Assembly: GCA_019636445.1 (NCBI GenBank)
Contig: JAHBXO010000024.1
Coordinates: 1-64,000 of the forward strand
Source: Gemmataceae bacterium
GTDB taxonomy: Bacteria > Planctomycetota > Planctomycetia > Gemmatales > Gemmataceae
Reading direction: 5' to 3'
DNA: 64,000 nucleotides
Shown here: piece after piece, positions 24,640-32,346 of the stretch
Layout of the letters: each line of letters opens with the position of its first letter
How positions within the stretch are numbered: the stretch's first letter is position 1
Program-made: the position numbers and the translations under genes
Notes under the pieces: generated by a model
The model's input: only the letters and a program-made list of their open reading frames with translations
Told to the model about the DNA's origin: nothing
The model's database searches: none

Positions 24640-25656
24640 ATGCTCCGCTTCGCCCTCCCGCTTTTGTTGTTCGCCCTCCCCGCCGCCGCCGCGGACATCA
24701 CAATCGCAAAGACCGACACCGATCTCGAGTTCAAGGCCGGCGACGCCCTCATCGCCAAGTATCGCTACGCTGGCACCGTGCAGGTCGAAAAAGGAGAGGG
24801 GACGAAACCGCTGGCGAAGCCGTTCTTCTACCCGCTCAACGCGCCGGATGGCACCTGCGTCACGCGCCACTGGCCGATCGTGCGGAACGTGAAGGGTGAG
24901 ACCACCGACCACTATCATCAAAAATCCGCCTGGTTCTGCCATGGCGACGTGATCCCCGAAGGGATCGACATGAAGACCAAGTCGGCCGACAAGCGCATTC
25001 ACGGCGTGGACTTCTGGGCCGAAACCGCCGGCCACGGGCGCATCGTCTGCGTCGATGTCGGCGCCGCCAAGGGCGGCACCATTGTGACCCGCAACGAATG
25101 GCGCACGCCGGACGGAGTGAACATCCTTGACGAAACCCGCACGCTCTCCGCCCGCGCCCTCTCCGCCGGCTACCTGATTGTGCTCGACATCGACCTGCAT
25201 GCCAGCGTCTGTCCCATCACCTTCGGCGATACAAAGGAAGGCTCGATGGGCGTGCGCGTCAGCGATGAGATCCAGAACAAGACCGGCAACGGCGTCGTCA
25301 CGAGCGTCGACGGTTCCGTGGCGAAGGCGCCGGCCAAGGACAACCTGCCGATGTGGGGGAAGTTCGCCGCGTGGCACGACTACAGCGGCACGGTCGGTGG
25401 CAAGCCCGTCGGCCTCGCGATCTTCGACGACCCGAAGAACGCCCCGCAAGCCGCCTGGCACACCCGCGCGTACGGACTCATGGCCGCGAACCCGTTCGGC
25501 CGCGCCGGCTCCCAGTTCCCCGCACTCAAAGGAAAAACCGACCTCGTGAAGCTTGCGAAGGGCGAACATCTGAAGCTGCGTTATGGCTTATATGTCCACA
25601 CCGGCGACGTCGCCGGCGGCAAGGTGGCGGACGCGTTCGCCGCGTTCGCGAAGTAA
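24640..25656 (+). CDS. Secreted PmoA-like protein (DUF6807)
   Basis: A 338-residue exported protein of the DUF6807 group (named methane oxygenase PmoA in databases, without enzymatic support). A signal peptide MLRFALPLLLFALPAAAA precedes a beta-rich domain with GTKPLAKPFFYPL, THRHWPI-like segment, HHQKSAWFCHG and GVDFW. These motifs recur in planctomycete proteins often linked to carbohydrate degradation; sugar processing is inference. Start at 24640 chosen for the signal peptide. It stops 36 nt before another secreted protein gene, likely co-expressed. Confidence 0.75.
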   Translation: MLRFALPLLLFALPAAAADITIAKTDTDLEFKAGDALIAKYRYAGTVQVEKGEGTKPLAKPFFYPLNAPDGTCVTRHWPIVRNVKGETTDHYHQKSAWFCHGDVIPEGIDMKTKSADKRIHGVDFWAETAGHGRIVCVDVGAAKGGTIVTRNEWRTPDGVNILDETRTLSARALSAGYLIVLDIDLHASVCPITFGDTKEGSMGVRVSDEIQNKTGNGVVTSVDGSVAKAPAKDNLPMWGKFAAWHDYSGTVGGKPVGLAIFDDPKNAPQAAWHTRAYGLMAANPFGRAGSQFPALKGKTDLVKLAKGEHLKLRYGLYVHTGDVAGGKVADAFAAFAK

Positions 25657-25692
25657 AAACCACAGCTGGAAATCCTCAAAAGAGGGTGTCGT

Positions 25693-26691
25693 ATGACGGG
25701 TCGAGCCACGTACGTTGGCGTCCTGATCGCCGGGGCCGTATGCGTGTCGGGCGCGGCGGCCCAACCGAAGCCGATGGACGACGCCAAGGCCAAGTGGACC
25801 GTACCGGTGCTGGTCCTGCGGTATTTCCCGGTGACGGCCGACCAGAAAACGATCGACATCAACGTCACATCCAACGTCGGTGCACCACTCAAGGAGATTC
25901 AAGCGAAGTGCGATCGGATGACCGCGGAAGCCATCGACGCGCTCCAAGAAGGCAGTCGGTTTCGGGCCTACAAGGATCCGAAGGCGGTGCCGAGCCTGAA
26001 GTATATCATCGTGGACAGCATCGATTATCTGGAGGCGATGCCCCGGAATCCCAAAAAGAAAGACAAGGCGGATTACATCAAGGTGTTGCAGCGGGCCAAG
26101 ATCCAGGACTACGTCGAAAAGAAGGGGGTCAAGGAAGTTTGGATCTGGGGCTACCACTCCAAGGATCTCGCTCCCTGGGAATCGAACATGGCCAGCCCGT
26201 TCGGCGACATATCCAACAGTGATCGCGACCGGCTGGACCTTCCGGTCTTCAATACCACCTACACGGTCTACCATTACAACTACGAGCGCGAGACCTCGGA
26301 AGCGGTCCACAACCACATTCACCAAATCGAGGCCGTGATGCGCCAGCACGGGGGCGAATTGTGGAAACGCTGGGAGGGTGAACCCGGCAAATGGCGCTGC
26401 GGCAACTGTCACTTCCCGCCCAACGGCCGCAAGGATTATGACTGGGCCAACAAGGAATTCGTGGAGTCCGACATCGAAGACTGGAAGCCCGAAGGATTCG
26501 GGAAGAAAGAACGCATCAACTGCGACAAATGGGACGGCGATAGCCTGAAATGGTTCGTGTACTGGATGCGCAGCATGCCGGGCGAGAAGAACGGCCTGAA
26601 ACTGCGCGGGGCGTCGCTCACCAACTGGTGGATCTTCATGGGCGACTACGACGCCGCCATGAAGAACCGGACGGGTCTTGTGGGTCGGTAA
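25693..26691 (+). CDS. Secreted unknown protein with a CxxCH motif
   Basis: A 332-residue exported protein (signal peptide to about residue 23, VLIAGAVCVSGAAA). Homology is not recognised as an enzyme class. Conserved-looking blocks: KYIIVDSIDYLEAMP, KEVWIWGYHSKDL, PVFNTTYTVYHYNYERET and EWRCGNCHFPPNG at about 235. The CGNCH sequence is formally a heme c attachment motif, yet many proteins of this type have CGxVHF-PPN at the same place, so heme is only one option; zinc binding or chance are others. It is the last gene of the plus-strand run from 23121. Confidence 0.7.
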   Translation: MTGRATYVGVLIAGAVCVSGAAAQPKPMDDAKAKWTVPVLVLRYFPVTADQKTIDINVTSNVGAPLKEIQAKCDRMTAEAIDALQEGSRFRAYKDPKAVPSLKYIIVDSIDYLEAMPRNPKKKDKADYIKVLQRAKIQDYVEKKGVKEVWIWGYHSKDLAPWESNMASPFGDISNSDRDRLDLPVFNTTYTVYHYNYERETSEAVHNHIHQIEAVMRQHGGELWKRWEGEPGKWRCGNCHFPPNGRKDYDWANKEFVESDIEDWKPEGFGKKERINCDKWDGDSLKWFVYWMRSMPGEKNGLKLRGASLTNWWIFMGDYDAAMKNRTGLVGR

Positions 26692-26707
26692 CGCGTTCCG
26701 TTGGCCG

Positions 26708-27058
26708 TCAGTTCCGGCTGTACGGCCGCGCGGACTTGCGCGCCTCGCGGCCGAGCGGGTCACGGACGAGCTTCATGTAGCAACCCCCGCAGACGTCGAA
26801 GGAGCGATGGACGTCGATCGGGTGCATCTCGAGCGTTTCGCCATCGGTATCGGACTCGGATTCGTCGTGGCGCGTCTCACGCTCGCCTAACAACTCGTCC
26901 ATCTCGTCCACGCTGTCGGTGTCGGATTCGTCGTCGCCTTCGAGGACTGTCGGTTCCTCGTCCGCGGAGACGAGCCCGCCGTTCACTTTCCAGGCGAAGC
27001 GCGGTTCCAAGGCGGGATCCAAGGTTTTGCCACAGACGTCACACGAGTAGAGGCGCAT
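26708..27058 (-). CDS. Small zinc-ribbon protein with acidic linker
   Basis: A 116-residue protein with CDVCGKTLDP at the N-terminus (Cys6, Cys9), a central acidic linker of about 45 residues rich in Glu, Asp and Ser, and CGGC near residue 95. The two pairs would form a split zinc ribbon. No further family is recognised. The start at 27058 begins at the first CxxC; the longer frame upstream has no signal. Convergent with the secreted unknown gene (gap 16 nt). Confidence 0.6.
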   Translation of the reverse strand: MRLYSCDVCGKTLDPALEPRFAWKVNGGLVSADEEPTVLEGDDESDTDSVDEMDELLGERETRHDESESDTDGETLEMHPIDVHRSFDVCGGCYMKLVRDPLGREARKSARPYSRN

Positions 27059-27624
27059 GGGGAGAGCAACTCCGTGGGTGCCGATCCGGCTCGGGCCGAG
27101 CCGGGGATGAACCAATCGTCCGCCGCGTGTCCGCCACGGGCGGCAATCGCCACCCGGGCAGTTATGAACGAATTCTCTTCTCTCATTCGTCGCTGTTTTT
27201 CCGCGCGAAGTCAAGCGCAATTTAACGCCGAGGGGAGCTGTGTGGGTTGAGAAGGCTGGCCGTTTTGCAACTTGTCGTATCGGAATTGCACGTGGGAAGT
27301 CGCAGGGCCTTCGCCAGATTGCCCCGCCGTGCGGCTCCGGGCTACGAATCGGTAATCTTCGGATTGGCACGGGCCGTGCAAAGACTCTCCCGTCTTCGCG
27401 GCCCGGCTTGCGGCGGGTCAGACGCAAGCCGAGTCGCGAAGGCCGAGGCAACTCCCCCCCGCACTCCCCCGAGGCCGTTCCCCCGACCCGACACGTCCCC
27501 CGACAGTTCCCCCACGGCCGGCGCGACTTCCCCCTCGCGCCGGCCGCGTCGTTTCCCGTTACCCACGTGTTGCGCCCTTCCGGCTACACTCCGACCATCG
27601 ACCTTTCCCATCGGAGGTGGAACC
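27059..27624. other. Gene-free stretch, 566 bp
   Basis: No convincing gene. It includes the probable promoter of the DUF4139-like gene in its right half. From 27454 to 27534 there are six cytosine runs (7, then 5, 5, 5, 5, 5), see the separate entry. The left third (27060-27240) carries T-rich ttctcttctctcatt near 27175. Nothing else recognisable. Confidence 0.5.
27454..27534. other. Array of cytosine runs
   Basis: Runs of C at 27454-27460 (seven), 27466-27470, 27480-27484, 27497-27501, 27509-27513 and 27530-27534 (five each), with the motif tcccccgac appearing twice. The complementary strand offers G-tracts, but most loops exceed seven nucleotides, so a stable quadruplex is not certain. Lies about 90 bp upstream of a GTG start. 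Confidence 0.5.
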
Positions 27625-29358
27625 GTGACCCGTTATTTCCTCGTCGCGCTCGTGCTCGCTTTCGCCGGCACGGCAAACGCGCAACCCGCCGCCGCGCTCG
27701 GTGCGCTCGCCAAGATGCCCGTGAAGGAAGTTACCGTCTTCAAGGACGGCCACGCCTACGTCGTTCATCAAGGCACGATGCCCGTGGAAGCCGGAGCCGT
27801 GAACCTCGACCTGCTGCCGAACCCCGTGCTCGGCACCTTCTGGCCGTACAGCGTCGATCCGAAGGTCAAGCTGCAATCGGTGACGGCCGGCCGCCGCCGC
27901 GTGAAGGTCGAACGCACCGCGCTGACCGTGCGCGAGTTGATCGAAGCCAACGTCGGCGCCGAGGCGGTCATTACGGAAGGCGGCAAGCCGGCGTACCAGG
28001 CCACCATCGTGCAGCTCCTGGCGCGCAGCTCGGAGGAGCTGGAATCCACGGCCTCTGCGCCCGGCGAATACCCGCCGCAAAAGGGGAAAGTGCTGATGCT
28101 CAAGACCATTGAAGGCACGCGCGCGGTGAACATCGACACGATCAGCGACGTGAAGTTCGTCGGCAACTACAAGACCAAGCTCGCCGGCGAGGAGTACCGG
28201 AACCTGCTCGCGATGAAGCTCGACGGCGCCGGCGCGACCGCCGAGGTCGGCATGGCGTACGTGCAGAAGGGCATCCGCTGGATTCCCAATTACCGCGTCG
28301 AACTCGATGCCAACGGCAAGGCAACGGTGAAGCTCCAGGCCACGCTCCTGAACGAACTGACGGATCTGAAGGACGCGACGGTGAACCTCGTGATCGGCGT
28401 GCCGTCGTTCTACTTCAAGGAGACGACCGACCCGATCGCGATGAACCAGGCACTCGCGCAGCTCTCGCAGTACTTCCACGCCGACTCGGCCAGCACGCAA
28501 TTCGCGCTGTCGAACACGATGGTGATGACGCAAAGCTCGCGCATGGGCGAGGTGCGCCGACCGCCGCCGGGCGCGGCGCCCGCGGCCGTGGACCTCGGCC
28601 CCGAAGCCGGCGGCACCGCGAACGAGGACCTCTTCGTCTTCACCGTGAAGAACGTAACGCTCGCCAAGGGCCAGCGGATGGTGCTGTCGGTGTCGCAGCA
28701 GACCGTGGACTACAAGGACGTGTATTCACTCGACATCCCGTACATGCCGCCGGTGGACCTCCGCCATCAGGTCCACAACAACCAGACGGCGGAACTGGCG
28801 AAGATGATGGCCGCGCCGAAGGTCATGCACAACATCCGCCTGACCAACGGCAACGTCCAGCCGTTCACCACCGCGCCGGCGCTCATCATGAAGGACGGCA
28901 AAGTGCTCGCGCAGGCGATCATGACCTATACGTCGAAGGGGAGCACCGTCGACCTGACGCTGACGGCCGCCGTCGACGTGCGCGTGAAGAAGAAGGACAA
29001 GGAGGCGAAGCGCACGCCGAACGCGAAGTCCCACGATGGGAACAGCTACTGGCGCATCGATATCGAGAGCGCGATCGCCCTGACGAACTACAGCAACAAG
29101 CCGATCGAAGTGGAAGTGACGCGCCACGTGCTCGGCAACCTCGACAAGGCCGACGACAAAGTGAAGGCCGAGATGGTGAACCTGCTGGAGGACGACGACG
29201 GCCTGCACGTGTCGAGCCGGCCGGCGTGGTGGGGCTACTATTCCTGGCCGGCGTGGTGGGGCCACTTCAACGGCGTCGGCCGCATCACATGGACGGCGAA
29301 GCTCGATCCGGGCAAGTCCGAGGAGCAGTCGTATTCGTGGCACTACTACTGGCGGTAA
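27625..29358 (+). CDS. Secreted protein with DUF4139-like domain
   Basis: A 577-residue exported protein. The start is GTG at 27625, with GGAGGTGG six bases upstream and a signal peptide MTRYFLVALVLAFAGTANA. The N-terminal part (VKEVTVFKDGHAYVVHQGTM) and the central block KGIRWIPNYRVELDANG with LTDLKDATVNLVIGVPSF resemble DUF4139/mucoidy inhibitor A proteins, beta-rich proteins of unknown function. C-terminus has Trp/Tyr-rich segments (WWGYYSWPAWWGHFNG) suggestive of surface contact. Monocistronic. Confidence 0.75.
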   Translation: MTRYFLVALVLAFAGTANAQPAAALGALAKMPVKEVTVFKDGHAYVVHQGTMPVEAGAVNLDLLPNPVLGTFWPYSVDPKVKLQSVTAGRRRVKVERTALTVRELIEANVGAEAVITEGGKPAYQATIVQLLARSSEELESTASAPGEYPPQKGKVLMLKTIEGTRAVNIDTISDVKFVGNYKTKLAGEEYRNLLAMKLDGAGATAEVGMAYVQKGIRWIPNYRVELDANGKATVKLQATLLNELTDLKDATVNLVIGVPSFYFKETTDPIAMNQALAQLSQYFHADSASTQFALSNTMVMTQSSRMGEVRRPPPGAAPAAVDLGPEAGGTANEDLFVFTVKNVTLAKGQRMVLSVSQQTVDYKDVYSLDIPYMPPVDLRHQVHNNQTAELAKMMAAPKVMHNIRLTNGNVQPFTTAPALIMKDGKVLAQAIMTYTSKGSTVDLTLTAAVDVRVKKKDKEAKRTPNAKSHDGNSYWRIDIESAIALTNYSNKPIEVEVTRHVLGNLDKADDKVKAEMVNLLEDDDGLHVSSRPAWWGYYSWPAWWGHFNGVGRITWTAKLDPGKSEEQSYSWHYYWR

Positions 29359-29480
29359 TGATTGTTCAGCCGCGACGCGGAGTCATCGGAGCGGAGCGCG
29401 GGGCGCTCCGCTCCTTCGTTTGCGGTGGTGAGTCGGTCGAAGGCGCGGTACAGTCAACTCATCGCGATCGAGGGTTCGAG

Positions 29481-30149
29481 ATGGTCGTCAAGACACAGGC
29501 ACACGGGCCGATCGAGGTACCGGAATGGGTCGTCGATTTCGATTCGTTCGGCGAATGGCGCTTCTCCGACGATGTGCCGGAGAAGCTGAAGGCCCATTAC
29601 GTCCGCGGTCGTGTATGGGTGGAAGACATGGAAGAGATCTTCAGCCATAACAAGGTCAAAGTCGCGATCACGTCGGCATTGGATGCTATCGCTCGAACAG
29701 AAAATCTGGGGACTTATTTTCAAGATGGCGTGCTGCTTTCGAACGAGGCGGCGGACGTTCGCAACGAACCGGACGCGATATTCGTCTCGGCCGAATCCTT
29801 GAAGGCGCGGCGCGTCACTTTCAAAGCCGGCCGGCGCTCCAGTTCGCACGCGACCATGCTGGTCGGCTCGCCCGACCTTGTCGTCGAAGTGGTCAGCCCA
29901 AGCTCCGTGGACAAGGACTACGAGTACCTCCTCGCGGCCTATTTCGACGCCGGCATCCGCGAGTACTGGCTGATCGACGCTCGCAAGGCCGGCGCGATCG
30001 CGTTCACGATCCACCGCCGCACCTCGAAGGGGTTCGCACCGGTTCGCGTGGTGAGGGGTTGGTCGAATTCCGACGTCTTCGGCCGTTCGTTCCGCCTCGT
30101 TCGCCGCGAGCAGTTCGGGCTGGCGGACTATGTGCTGGAATCGAAATAA
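29481..30149 (+). CDS. Uma2-family putative endonuclease (copy 1)
   Basis: A 222-residue PD-(D/E)XK-fold protein of the Uma2 family. Motifs: VRGRVWVEDMEEIFSHN near 45-60, NEPDAIFV (catalytic-type Asp near 95), PDLVVEVVSPSS (Asp-x-Glu-Val) near 125-135 and YWLIDARK. Members are abundant in cyanobacteria and planctomycetes with unknown role. Start at 29481 has GAGGG seven bases upstream. It is followed 15 nt later by a DUF4058 gene on the same strand, forming a two-gene operon. Confidence 0.85.
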   Translation: MVVKTQAHGPIEVPEWVVDFDSFGEWRFSDDVPEKLKAHYVRGRVWVEDMEEIFSHNKVKVAITSALDAIARTENLGTYFQDGVLLSNEAADVRNEPDAIFVSAESLKARRVTFKAGRRSSSHATMLVGSPDLVVEVVSPSSVDKDYEYLLAAYFDAGIREYWLIDARKAGAIAFTIHRRTSKGFAPVRVVRGWSNSDVFGRSFRLVRREQFGLADYVLESK

Positions 30150-30164
30150 CACAAGGACCGACCG

Positions 30165-30896
30165 ATGCCGCTGCGCGACCATTTCGAAGACCCGAATCGC
30201 CGCCTGTGGGAACGCGTCCACGGCGGGTGGCCGATGGTTATGGTTCAACATCTCTTCCGAACGTTGCCGTCGCGTTATCACGTCGCGCCGCAGGTGCACC
30301 TTGGCCAGTATTTCGAAGTCGACATCGCCACCTACGACACGGATCACAACGATCGTCCATCCCCCGGCTCGGAATCGACCGAGGGTGGACTCACCACGGC
30401 CGTCTGGGCGCCGCCGGAACCGACGCTCACGTTGGAAACGGAATTGCCGGACCCCGACGAATACGAAGTGCGCATCTTCGACGCGGAGGACGGCCAACGG
30501 TTGGTCGCCGTGATCGAACTGGTCAGCCCGTCGAACAAGGATCGGCCCGAGAGCCGACGCGCCTTCGTGGCGAAGTGCGCCGCGTTGCTCCAGCAGGACG
30601 TGTGCGTCTCCATCGTCGATCTCGTCACGGTTCGGCAGTTCAACCTTTATTCGGACCTCCTCGACTTGCTCGGCCGTTCGGATCCGGCGATGGGTCCGCC
30701 GGCTCCGCACCTCTACGCGGTCACGATCCGCCGGCGGAGCAATCGGCCGCGCTGGACGGTCGATACCTGGGCGCATCCACTTCGAATCGGAGACCGCTTG
30801 CCGACGCTTCCGATCTGGCTCGCCGACGGTGAGGGAGCGATGCTCGATCTGGAGGCGACTTACGAAGAAACGTGCCGGGTGCTGCGGGTGAATTGA
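30165..30896 (+). CDS. DUF4058 family protein (copy 3)
   Basis: A 243-residue DUF4058 protein. N-terminus MPLRDHFEDPNRRLWERVHG. The signature RLVAVIELVSPSNKDRPESR follows an earlier YFEVDIATYD. The C-terminus WLADGEGAMLDLEATYEETC ends the family domain. AAGGA lies seven bases before the start. It is directly downstream of the Uma2 gene, giving an operon in which both products share a (D/E)-x(n)-E-x-V-S-P pattern. Confidence 0.8.
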   Translation: MPLRDHFEDPNRRLWERVHGGWPMVMVQHLFRTLPSRYHVAPQVHLGQYFEVDIATYDTDHNDRPSPGSESTEGGLTTAVWAPPEPTLTLETELPDPDEYEVRIFDAEDGQRLVAVIELVSPSNKDRPESRRAFVAKCAALLQQDVCVSIVDLVTVRQFNLYSDLLDLLGRSDPAMGPPAPHLYAVTIRRRSNRPRWTVDTWAHPLRIGDRLPTLPIWLADGEGAMLDLEATYEETCRVLRVN

Positions 30897-30910
30897 ATCC
30901 GAACGCCCCT

Positions 30911-31339
30911 TCACTCCGGCCTCGCCGTCGGCACCACGAACAGGATCGTGCAGATGCCGATGCAAGCCCAGACGCCGATCATCCACTTCACGAACACCGG
31001 CAAACCCGACAGCGTGATGCTCAGCGTCACCACCGTCACGACGGTGCTGACGGCCATCAGCTTCACCGGCCGGCGGATGCCGCGGTATTTCTCCCAGTCG
31101 GCGATCAGTTTTCCGAAGATCGGCGCACCGCGAAGCCAGTTGTCCAGCCGCTCCGAGGAGCGCGCGAAGCAATAGCTCGCGAGAAGCACCCACGGCGTCG
31201 TCGGCACGCCGGGGATCAACGCACCCGCGACGGCGAGCGTCACGCAGACCAGTCCGACGCCGATGTACGCAAGCCGTTTCAGCCCGCGCGCCCGGGGCGG
31301 CTTCAACTTCTCGAGCACGGGCAGGACCGGTTCGGACAA
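30911..31339 (-). CDS. DUF454 (YbaN-like) inner-membrane protein
   Basis: A 142-residue membrane protein of the DUF454/YbaN family. It has the family motifs GLKRLAYIGVGLVCVTLAVA, GALIPGVPTTPWVLLASYCF (PTTPF-like) and CFARSSERLDNWLRG, where RSSxRxxxWL precedes the next helix. Function unknown in all bacteria. Convergent with the DUF4058 gene (gap 14 nt); divergent from the aldo-keto reductase. Confidence 0.85.
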   Translation of the reverse strand: MSEPVLPVLEKLKPPRARGLKRLAYIGVGLVCVTLAVAGALIPGVPTTPWVLLASYCFARSSERLDNWLRGAPIFGKLIADWEKYRGIRRPVKLMAVSTVVTVVTLSITLSGLPVFVKWMIGVWACIGICTILFVVPTARPE

Positions 31340-31412
31340 TACGAACTCCCGAAAGACGAATCGCGATCAGTTTAGCAGAATGACCCCGACAACTTCCCGC
31401 GAGTATTCCTTC

Positions 31413-32345
31413 ATGCAACTTCGTCCGCTTGGAAATACCGGCCTGAACGTCTCGACAGTGTCGATGGGCGGCGCCGCCATCGGGCAGCAGTACGGCCCCG
31501 TCAGCGTGCGCGAGGCGGCCGACACCGTCCACGCCGGAATCGATGCCGGCATCAACCTCATCGATACTTCCGCCTTCTATGGCGAAGGGAAGAGCGAGGA
31601 GATCCTCGGCGAAGTGCTCGCCGGCGGTTGGCGCGAGAAGGTGCTCATCTGCACGAAGGCCGGCCGGCACACGCGGGAGCGCTTCGACTTCACCCCCGCC
31701 GGGATGCGCAGCTGCCTCGAAGGCTCGCTCGAGCGCCTGCGCGTCGAGAGCGTGGACATCCTGCTCGCGCACGACATCGAGTTTGCCGACGACTTCGAGC
31801 GCGTCTTCACCGACACGGCCGACGTGCTGCACCGGCTGAAGGCGGAGGGCAAAACGCGCTTCGTCGGCATGTCGTGCTATCCGCTGCCGCTGCTGCAGCA
31901 GGCCATTGAGAAGTGTAATCTCGATGTCGTCATCTCGTACTGTCACTTCAACCTCCAGAACCAGCGTCTACTGACGGAGTTGATGCCGGTCGCGGAGAAG
32001 TACGGTGTTGGCGTGTTGAACGCCAGCCCGCTGGCGATGGGGTTGCTGACGAATCAAGGCCCGCCGCCGTGGCATCCGGCAAGCGACGCGATCAAGCAGG
32101 CGTGCGCTGCGGCCGCGGCGTTCTGTCGCGAGCGCGGTGCCGACATCGCGACGCTCGGCATGCAGTACTGCTACGGCGAAGCGCGCATTCCGAGCACGAT
32201 CACCGGCACGGCGAAGCGGAGCGAGCTGGAGGCGAATTTGCAGGCGCTGGCGACGCCGTTGGATGAGGCGATATTGCGAGAAGTGGAACAGATTCTGGAG
32301 CCGGTCCGGAATGCCACGTGGAACAGCGGGAACGCGACGGGTTGA
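31413..32345 (+). CDS. Aldo-keto reductase
   Basis: NADPH-dependent aldo-keto reductase of 310 residues, cytosolic, resembling L-galactose or D-threo-aldose dehydrogenases. The full tetrad is visible: Asp51 and Tyr56 in LIDTSAFYGEG, Lys82 in ICTKAG and His120 in LLAHDIE. N-terminus MQLRPLGNTGLNVSTVSMG is typical. An ATG at 31380 would add eleven residues and is less likely. C-terminus holds the NADP site (ITGTAKRSEL). Substrate unknown. Stops 2 nt before the convergent FHA/HD-GYP gene. Confidence 0.88.
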   Translation: MQLRPLGNTGLNVSTVSMGGAAIGQQYGPVSVREAADTVHAGIDAGINLIDTSAFYGEGKSEEILGEVLAGGWREKVLICTKAGRHTRERFDFTPAGMRSCLEGSLERLRVESVDILLAHDIEFADDFERVFTDTADVLHRLKAEGKTRFVGMSCYPLPLLQQAIEKCNLDVVISYCHFNLQNQRLLTELMPVAEKYGVGVLNASPLAMGLLTNQGPPPWHPASDAIKQACAAAAAFCRERGADIATLGMQYCYGEARIPSTITGTAKRSELEANLQALATPLDEAILREVEQILEPVRNATWNSGNATG

Positions 32346-32346
32346 C

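Noticed and set aside
29454..31946. 830-codon open frame on the minus strand
   Set aside because: It is antisense to the Uma2, DUF4058 and aldo-keto reductase genes, which have recognisable domains. Long antisense frames are expected at this GC content.
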